A stretch of DNA of 64,000 nt from Pontederia crassipes (taxonomy: Eukaryota > Streptophyta > Magnoliopsida > Commelinales > Pontederiaceae): the NCBI GenBank assembly GCA_030549335.1, contig CM060191.1, positions 57,733,947 to 57,797,946 of the forward strand, in the 5' to 3' direction. Of the stretch, positions 56,871 to 64,000 are shown piece by piece. Each line of letters starts with the position of its first letter. Position 1 is the first letter of the stretch. The translations under genes were made by a program, and so were the position numbers. Below the pieces are notes generated by a model that saw only the letters and a program-made list of their open reading frames with translations, was not told the origin of the DNA and searched no databases.

Positions 56871-57942
56871 ATACAATGCAGAGACACCTCTAGCTTCCCA
56901 ACTTAATTAAAGTCGAGCTCGCATAGGATAACGAACATCAAGGACCTTCTAGTAATGTAAAAGACGTAGTCCCACACAACATTATAATGAATAACAGAGT
57001 ATTGCAATGATCAGAGTAAAGTATAGTGCAATTAATAACAGACTATGATAATAGATAATAGGTCAAGGTAATGGACAGCAGAGCATGGTAATGGATAATA
57101 GGTCAAGGTAATGAACAATAGAGTATGGTAATGGATAATCGAATATGGTAATGGGTAACAGAGTATGGTAATGGTTCATAAAGCATAGTATTGTATAAAG
57201 CATTGTTAAAGTAAAGAATAAAGTAATTGATCATTGATTATGATTTCATCATCTATGACTCTATGAGTACTGGACGTTAGCTCACGGGCATTCCATTCCC
57301 CTGCTTTAGAATTTTGCAGGTGAGAATCCTGCTTAGGGAGGAGATGGATAATGCAGAGCTTCAAGGTGGCAGCACATGACTTGCAATATCACTACAGCTT
57401 TCTGCCATTTATATTCTGCATTGAATTATCAAATGTTATAAATATGAAACTCTTGAATTTCTCTTTTATCCTTGCTTTTTATTAATATTCTCAGAACCCT
57501 TTTGAACTATCCACATTCCTTATTTCTTTTGAATTATCATCACATGTGACATTTGTCGTTTCGTAATGATATTTCTTCCGTATTTTTATATTATTATTAT
57601 GTTCTATCATTTTCTTTGCCACGTGGGTCATTTGTTGACCAGTCAAAGTAGTTATAGACAGTTAGTAGCGCTCCCTTGATCAGTCTGACCGTCAGCGTGG
57701 CGGGAGGACGAATTTTGGGGGCGTTACAGAGGAGCCCCCATGCCAAGTATGACGACACCGAGGACGACAAGCAGCAAGCTTATGGAACGCATGGCCGTCA
57801 ACCGGCGGACACTGAGAGGCGTGACAATGCCACCTATGGCCTGACGTTCTCTGGCACTGCCGAAGAACAACTCGATATTGTGACTTCATCAACAACCATG
57901 TCACCGCTTGAGCTGCATGAATATCGATTCATTACTCGTTAG

Positions 57943-58815
57943 ATTGATGTTGTTAGAGCCTTAGAGAGGCTTCTGATAAATTAAACATCAATTCACGTAT
58001 ATTCTTTTCGGTCATTCCAAACGTTGTGTTGGTTTGATTAATGATGTAGTCGCAGGATGTACATGTAATGAAATAAATTTGATTTTTTGAACCAACATGA
58101 AAAGAAGTACAAATAATTAATTAATCTTGTAAGAAATCATTTGGTGCTACACAACATATTCTGCAGACATGGGAAGCATCGAGCTGTTTCCATCTGGATA
58201 CAAATGTATCTTATTAATTATTTATACAAAAGGCTGGCCGTAGCATTTTGTAGCTCGATTAAAAGGCACAGCATCATGTGAGGGCCAGAGAACTCGTTCT
58301 GGCAACTTCGCATAAATCATGGAAGTATAAATAAGCAAAAGTTTCCTGGGAGTTCAATTTCCAGACCACTATGATCGGATTTAAAAGAGCAGTGACATGA
58401 CTCAAATTATTGTCGCACAGATCACTACAGCAGTGATTGTTTCCTATATCCAACATCTATGATCTCCAATTGAGAAGCATCATATATATATTCATGTCCT
58501 GATCCCTGACACATCCTTTTTCTTAGATGATAAGTCTTCCTCAAGCCTTTCCGATGCATCTACGTGTTTTCCTTTTGCATGCCTATTATATGCATCATAT
58601 ATCATTTAGTTACCTTATCATGATGATGTTTTTCAACTTAATTGGAAAAGGATGAACAGCAACTGGAGTTGGAAAATATTGTCGGGTGATCTATTATGTT
58701 CCAGATTTACATAACTTTATTATATTCCGAAAAGAAAAAAAAGAAATCTGATCAATTGGAGCTTAAAATGGAAGCAATTATGTTGAGAAAGAGAGAGAGA
58801 CTAATGAACTAGAAT
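57943..58815. other. 3' flank of the secreted-protein gene and unassigned DNA
   Basis: The first 150 bp may be 3' UTR. Beyond it I see no convincing gene, only a GA-rich run at 58784-58800. Confidence 0.4.
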
Positions 58816-58819
58816 AATC

Positions 58820-59260
58820 TATGGGTGCTATAAATTTCACTAAATATCTTTCAACTTTATCCGTTTTACCACATCTATCCTCCAACTTTAGTTTTCCAAC
58901 TATTGACATGTTCGATCGGGAATATATAATTTCTCGATCATTTTCTCTCTTCTTGTCAGAGAAGAAAGGGGTGGGCGATCCTCTCCGTCGCGAACGCAAA
59001 GAAGGGGTCACCCCCTCTGGCGAGCCGGATGTCGAGGCGTCACTAATTTTTTATTTTTTAATAATGCCACATCAAACTCCTCTGCTTGTGTGGTGGAGAG
59101 ATAAATTTTCGCGTAGTGCCACGTTAACAAAGTCATCGAAAAATCGCCTATCAAAGATGGTTGGTGAAACAAATTCAAAGATGAAGAATAATCTTATTAT
59201 AAAGTAAAGTTGGAAAGTTAATGTCAAAGTTGTGAAATCATCTATCCCAAGATCTTTAGT
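58820..59260. repeat. Dispersed repeat, copy 2 (partner at 6770-7060)
   Basis: It has TATCTTTCAACTTTATCCG and CTATCCTCCAACTTTAG at the left, GTCACCCCCTCTGG, TTTTTTATTTTTTAATAATG and CCACATC in the middle, and AAAGTTGGAAAGTTAATG at the right. The CAACTTTA / AAAGTTGG ends are loosely inverted. It is likely a non-coding element; the superfamily is unknown. Confidence 0.4.
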
Positions 59261-61189
59261 TATCATTTTTTTATATTGCTGTCCTACTCTTCCCCAATAT
59301 TTGATCTTAATTATTATACGACTGAAAAGGCAAAATGAAAAAAATTGAACTTTCAGCAAAAAAAAAAAAGTGGAATGCAGTTGACAAAATTATTATATCA
59401 CAAAAATGAATTTTCTAGATTTTTGTCAAGAGTGACAATTCCAAAATTCAGACTTATCATCTCAACCAATCAAGAAGCAGTTGAACTAAACCTTCAATCA
59501 TCACGCTTAACAATTGTCAACTAGATATGGAATGCATTTCTACGTTAATAATTTTCTTTGATGAGAGACCGTGAGTGGAAGCCAGTATTTTCTTTTGGGT
59601 GTCAAGTGGGAGACAAATTTGATGTAAGGTGATGGCTTGGAATGTCCATATGATCAGGTACACGCGGTCTTTGAAAAATTGATGAAAGAACAGTCAATGA
59701 GATGATGCACTTCATGTCATTACAACTTTATTAGGTGAACCTACAATTGCCATTTCTTCCACTTTTTTGCATTTCCAAAATCAAACCCCCAAGTCATGGT
59801 CAAAATGATAGACTTGCACTCTGCGTGTACGTGTGTATATATAAGAAGTTGAACTCGAGATCTTATTTAAATAAAAAAAATCAAATGATCTAATTTGATA
59901 ATATATCACTTTTTGAAGTAAATTAATTGGTGACAAGATGCCAATCAATATCAATGTTACACAGGAAATAAATATACTAATCCCAATTTGAACAGGAGGG
60001 AAAGATATATGCAAAAGTTAGAGGTGCAAGTGTGGATGCTGCAGGATATCACACGTCCAATGTCCAACTAGCTCCGAGACTTGAAGTTGATCATGCATGT
60101 TTCTGAGAAATTTCTGAATGTATGAACCTTAAACCCTTTTTCGTGCGCACAGTTAATTCATGCGCGCTAACTGTAAAACACGGGCCCAATATATATCTTG
60201 TCACTTTCGAAGAAAAGAAGCCTTGACTGATCTGAAACATCCGCTTCCCAATTCAATGCAAAGTTGCAGACGCAGCAAATGGATTCTCTTCTTAGAGATG
60301 AACCAAGGCTGAAGAAACCAAACAGAAATCATCTTTCAGGAACTCGATCAGGGATTCTGATGTTGAGACTGACCGAGTTCTTTTCTTCTCCTGAAACAGA
60401 AACATATAAGTTCTGAAAACTGTATGCTTCAAAATCGATTGTAAACTCTACAATAACTGCTAAAAAATTCTGCTGATCAAATCACTTGATTCGCATTACT
60501 TGCACGCATGATCAGCTGCTTGCCTGCGAATGGTCATGATTGAGATGCATGCATTCATTTTGATCTTGAAAAGGGCAAATGAAGCATCAGAAGAAGAGAA
60601 AGAAAGAAAGAAAAAAGGGAAAAGGGAAAGAACATCAAACAAATCCAGGGAAAATACTACGTGCGCCGTATGGACCGGGACAATGACAAATCGATCTGTG
60701 GACTCTCCGATGCTCGCCATCGCCTCCCTGACGAGATGATTGACTGACACGCAGTGTTGTCTCTGAAGTGACGTCACAAAGACACGCCACGACGCATTCT
60801 TGGACGTGTCTTCACGCTCTTTGCCAAAGTTGACCTTGACCACGTACGTATTTCGGTGTATTCAGTATGTACACGTGATACTGTTAAGTACAAGTGAAGT
60901 ATAATTTATTTTTATTTCATTCACGGCATGATCTCTTGTCGAGATAGAGAGAAAAAATAAAGTAGACCAAAACATGTGACTCGATCGAAGATTTGATAGA
61001 AAAAGATGTGAATGAATGCAGGATATATGTCTATTTTTATAATATTTGATAATAAATTTTATTAGTGTCAATTAGAAGATTCAAAATGGAAAATTTTAGA
61101 TATATATTATAACTAATTATGTGATTTATAACTATAATTATAACAAGACAAATATAAAAAGAAACATATGTATTTAATGTCTATTCATT
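59261..61189. other. Unassigned intergenic DNA
   Basis: No recognised gene. A short frame at 60280-60417 (MDSLLRDEPRLKKPN..., 45 codons) follows an AATATATAT box near 60188, but nothing supports it as a gene. 60740-60850 has clustered stress-promoter words (TGACGTCA, TTGACC, CCACGTACG), which may be chance. Confidence 0.35.
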
Positions 61190-61628
61190 GGGGGGGCAAA
61201 TTAAGTATTATTGTAAATTATATGTGAGATTTTCATACCATCATAAGGTGTGAAAAAAATTTGGGGGTGGGGGGCCCCAAAGCGTAGCTCCGTCCCTGAA
61301 TGAATGTGTTACATGTGAAAATAGCCAGAGATACAGAGTACTAATCTTTCAGCATGCGTCAATCTATGAAGGAGAATTAGTTGTTACTCTCCTCAACCCC
61401 TCCGGCGTACCACGCAGTCCTCCCTATTCAAATGGCCTTCTACTTATCCCATTGCTATCCCACGCCCCAACTTGTGTCCACGTGCACGATCTTAGTCTGA
61501 TACCATGTGCGGTGATATCCAATTGCCTATTGCTTAGATCTCCCCTAGACAATTGCGAGCTTTGAAAGTTGCCACCACTAATTATCATACCGGCCTCCGA
61601 TGTTGCAATTCTCTCTATATACCTCTAG
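61190..61628. other. Possible transposon terminus and unassigned DNA
   Basis: GGGGGGGCAAATTAAG at about 61190 and GGGGGGCCCCAAAGCGTAGCTCCGTCCCTG (in pieces, ending 61298) resemble the G-rich, CTCCGTCCCTG-type end of a plant transposon. I could not find the other end or a TSD. Confidence 0.3.
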
Positions 61629-62660
61629 CATTGCTTGATTGATCATTTCATTAGTGACCGAGCTGCCCTCAAGGAGGGCCGCCATCAGATGTGGGGCTCC
61701 TTCTTCACACGTTCGATATCAGCCCTAGGTAATCACTTTTACCTCTTTGTGTTTGATAATGTTGACTATCGTTTGCAGGTCCTCGCTAGTAGACCGTGGG
61801 AAATTGGTGGCCATCTCCTCCGAGTTGCCTCGGTGTCTTCGTTCCTTCGCCTTGACGAGTTTGCTACCATCTTCGTCCCATGTGGCTTCAGTTCCTTGAC
61901 CTCCCACTCGAACTTAGAAACCCTTGCTCTTTTCAGTGCATCGATGTATTTTCGAATCTCTGCTCTGTATCGATGAGACTAGATTGTCGAATGTTGACTC
62001 CCCACGCATCAAAGCTTGTGTTGAAATGCAACTCTCTTCCCCCTTGAAGCATGCCACTTGGATCTCCCTCCCAACCGATGACAGGTACCTTCACTAGGTA
62101 ACTTATGAAAACTTACCTACTTTCTGCTACCGTTGTGGCTTTGTTAGACACGGACTTGAGGTGTGCCAAGCGACTCGAGATGCCTCTTATGGTCTTGCTC
62201 TTTGGCCCATGGTTGTGTGCTCAGTCGCCTAGGAAGTCATTTCGCCTGCCTGGTGTCTTCAACTATCTGTAGGCGCCAGGCTCTATTCGGCACTTGCCCG
62301 ATTACGGATGCCACAGCGTCGCTGACCTAGTGTTGCTCGACTGGCTTCTCGACCGGTTCGCCAGCGCCCTCATGAACGTGCACTGATGCTCACCACGTGG
62401 CTCGTAGCATCGGGCCGACCATTTTGATTGCGCCTGAGGACTCACTCTCTTCTAACAAGTCATCAATCCTCGCCTCCCCTTTGCTATGGTCGGATGTGCG
62501 CCAGGTGGATGCATGTGATGTGCTCGAAAGAAACCCCGTTGTGTTTACTGTCTCGGGACAACGCGCCTCACGTTCATGATGTTACATCACCTCGGTTTCT
62601 CCTTCAAGATCTACAACATCCAGATGGTCCACCTGTGTTGCTTCTGAATCCTTCTCCTTC
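61629..62660 (+). pseudogene. LINE ORF1-like (DUF4283 plus CCHC knuckle) remnant
   Basis: The frame at 61635-61976 reads NHFYLFVFDNVDYRLQVLAS and RPWEIGGHLLRVASV, matching the DUF4283 domain of plant LINE ORF1 proteins (FxxxxDxxxVLxxxPWxxxGxxLxL). About 170 bp beyond that frame, with frame changes between, is YENLPTFCYRCGFVRHGLEV followed by C: a perfect CX2CX4HX4C knuckle at about 62111-62163. Several stops and shifts make it a pseudogene. No endonuclease or reverse transcriptase follows, because the Athila-like LTR begins at 62668. Confidence 0.7.
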
Positions 62661-62667
62661 GCGTTTA

Positions 62668-64000
62668 TGATGCATGCATTTTACAAAATTTAATTTTTTT
62701 TATTTATATTTATTGTCTTAATTTTCTCATGGCATGCATCAATTTTGTTTCATTTATTACAATTATTTTCTTGAACTCTCCAACTACCTAGATGTGCGTG
62801 ATTTTACAGGAGTATCTCTAAATTTGGTGGAAATTGTCAAAGAAAATTACCCAAAGAGAAAAGAATGAAGAAATCAATTTTAGAAGTAGAAAACAGGCTG
62901 TTTCACGGGTCGTGATGGGTATATAACGCCCCTTCAGATATTGCTCACGGCCCGCAAGTCTTTGCTCATGGCCCTCACAGAAAGGATAGCAGACGCCCTC
63001 ATATTCACAACCGGCCGTAAGTTTGGTTTAACGCTTCTCCAACTTGACGACACGGACCATTAGGGACAATTCACAGATCTTACATAGAGACACTCATCCC
63101 TCATGAAATTGTTACGGGTCATCATGGAGTCTTCACGCTACAAATAGAAACGTTATTTAATCGAAGACATATCTCATGACAAGCCGTAATACATCTATAA
63201 TAGGTCTCACAGATTGAAGAGCTAAACTGAAGAAGAATCTAACGGGTCATCATCTGAAATTACGATTCACAGCAGAGCTCGATCTATTGGTCACCGACCG
63301 TAACATTTGTTTAACGGTTCACACAGAATCGGATGAAAATCGAGCATATTTTATGAGACGTAATGGATCCATTACGACACATATAGAAGGGTGTAAACTC
63401 TTGCCAAAAATATTACGGGTCGTAAGAAGTATCTAACGACCTGTTACGTCAGCTATCGTGATTTACACCCGCAAAAGAACAAGTCGAAATCATTATGAGT
63501 CGTAACACAGAGATCGCGGATCTAACTTACGTATTGTAATATGATAATTACGACACATATAGAAGCTGAACGCAGAGTTTTTCGAGTTATGGACCGTTAC
63601 ATTTTTGTTAGGGTCGTAACATATATGTGAAAACTTTGAATCGAACTTGAAATAGCCCGTGAAGATGCCAGGGCAGGTGTCCATCCTTCTAGAAGACTTG
63701 TTTGATGATAAGAGCTCTGAATTGAAGATAAATCATGAGACTTTTGAGTCTAAGAGGAGTTTAAGCTATAGATTATTCTTTGGATAAATTTTGGACTCTC
63801 AATTTATCAAAACTCATCGGAAACATTGGAGCTATAAGTAGAAGACAAGACGTGAAAATTTGTGTTTGAGCCCTGGGAAACCGTGCCCTATTGTAGAGAA
63901 GAAGATTTGAAGTTAGAAGGTCACTAAAGGAGAAGGATTGCACAGTAACTCGTCGGTCAGTGCTGCACGATTGTCCAAAGGTCTTGGAGGCTACAAACCT
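62668..64000 (+). mobile_element. Athila-like LTR E, start only, runs off the window
   Basis: It begins TGATGCATGCATTTTACAAA and continues with CTCATGGCATGCATCAATTT. Element I's LTR, read in its own direction, begins TGATGCATGCAAAATACAA and continues with TTCATGGTATGCATCATTTT. About 62900-63640 is filled with ACGGGTCGT, ACGGCCCG, ACCGTAAC and GTCGTAAC words, comparable to the CGGCCGTAA array of element I. No gene. The 3' end, TSD and interior lie beyond 64000, so a full element cannot be shown. Confidence 0.65.

Larger units (their letters stand above)
54939..57728 (+). mobile_element. Solo LTR D (Gypsy-type), 2,790 bp
   Basis: It begins TGTAATAACCTCAC and ends GGGGGCGTTACA, with perfect TSD GAGGA (54934-54938, 57729-57733). 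TATAAAAGG is at 55120-55128. Upstream is a CTCCCCCACTCCCCATGACT-type tandem stretch (54995-55090). The end TTTTGGGGGCGTTACA resembles LTRs A and B (GCGTTACA), so all three probably belong to one broad Gypsy lineage. No interior remains. Confidence 0.9.
54695..57942 (+). pseudogene. Small secreted-protein gene cut by solo LTR D
   Basis: The first part (54695-54938) begins MASIPRFPLLIVFIFVIHVH, a clear signal peptide ending near ECKS. The second part (57734-57942) ends ELHEYRFITR and a TAG. Leaving out the LTR and one TSD copy gives 453 nt, exactly 151 codons, with no stop, so the ancestral protein was about 150 aa. As it stands the frame runs into the LTR and stops at 54941-54943 after 82 residues. 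A TATA-like CTATATTTA is at 54632-54640, only about 70 bp after solo LTR B. AATGAAATAAAT near 58067 could be the poly(A) signal. Only two or three cysteines are visible, and I do not recognise the family. The first half may still be expressed. Confidence 0.6.

Noticed and set aside
60496-60843. 115-codon minus frame
   Set aside because: No recognisable domain, low-complexity Ser/Phe stretch, and an overlapping opposite frame equally good; left as unassigned DNA.
61496-61520. CTGATACCATG resembling a reversed tRNA-Met primer site
   Set aside because: No LTR end, TSD or Copia/Gypsy coding sequence is associated with it.

Overview
This window is nuclear DNA from a flowering plant. It is AT-rich, has one intron-containing plant gene, and is otherwise mostly nested transposable elements. 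I cannot name the species. Host genes or remnants are: a SYP6-type syntaxin/t-SNARE-like gene (1085-2565, four exons), a decayed LRR receptor-kinase fragment (about 5660-6765, minus), a RING-H2 finger remnant (about 25700-26361), and a small secreted-protein gene (54695-57942) cut in two by a solo LTR. I saw no rRNA, tRNA gene or CRISPR array.

Layout, left to right. 1-9295: the t-SNARE gene, a 161-bp retroposon with a 17-bp target duplication (TSD), two small hAT-like elements and degenerate repeats. 9301-19919: Athila-type Gypsy element I on the minus strand (TSD CTCTT), with gag and an ATHILA ORF1/env-like gene but no pol. 19945-25308: decayed Copia-1 (TSD TGTAA), only 25 bp further on. 26473-45550: an old Gypsy element A with 2.5-kb LTRs. 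It has been invaded by a hAT element (26740-28804), a CACTA element (29660-31148) and Athila-type element II (34387-45540), which has gag-protease only. 45938-54560: solo LTR B of the same family as A, holding Copia-C (48476-54554, minus), which itself holds a second CACTA element (52439-53783). 54939-57728: solo LTR D inside the secreted-protein gene. 57943-62660: mostly unassigned sequence plus a LINE ORF1 remnant. 62668-64000: the start of another Athila-like LTR that runs off the window.

Almost every boundary was set by matched TSDs, and removing the inserts restores consistent lengths. LTR A minus its hAT and CACTA inserts is about 2,512 bp; LTR B minus Copia-C is about 2,539 bp. The two halves of the secreted-protein gene add up to exactly 151 codons across the LTR D site.

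The most unusual biology is in the Athila-type elements. Both complete ones lack reverse transcriptase and integrase yet have very similar LTR pairs, so they look like recent insertions mobilised by another element's enzymes. Each also carries its own short motif scattered through its LTRs and untranslated regions: CGGCCGTAA in element I, AAGTTATCAT in element II, and an ACGGGTCGTAA-like motif in the LTR at the right edge. In element I the motif also fills the sequence just ahead of the env-like gene and creates repeated LRP, YGR and TAE tripeptides in the extended reading frame.
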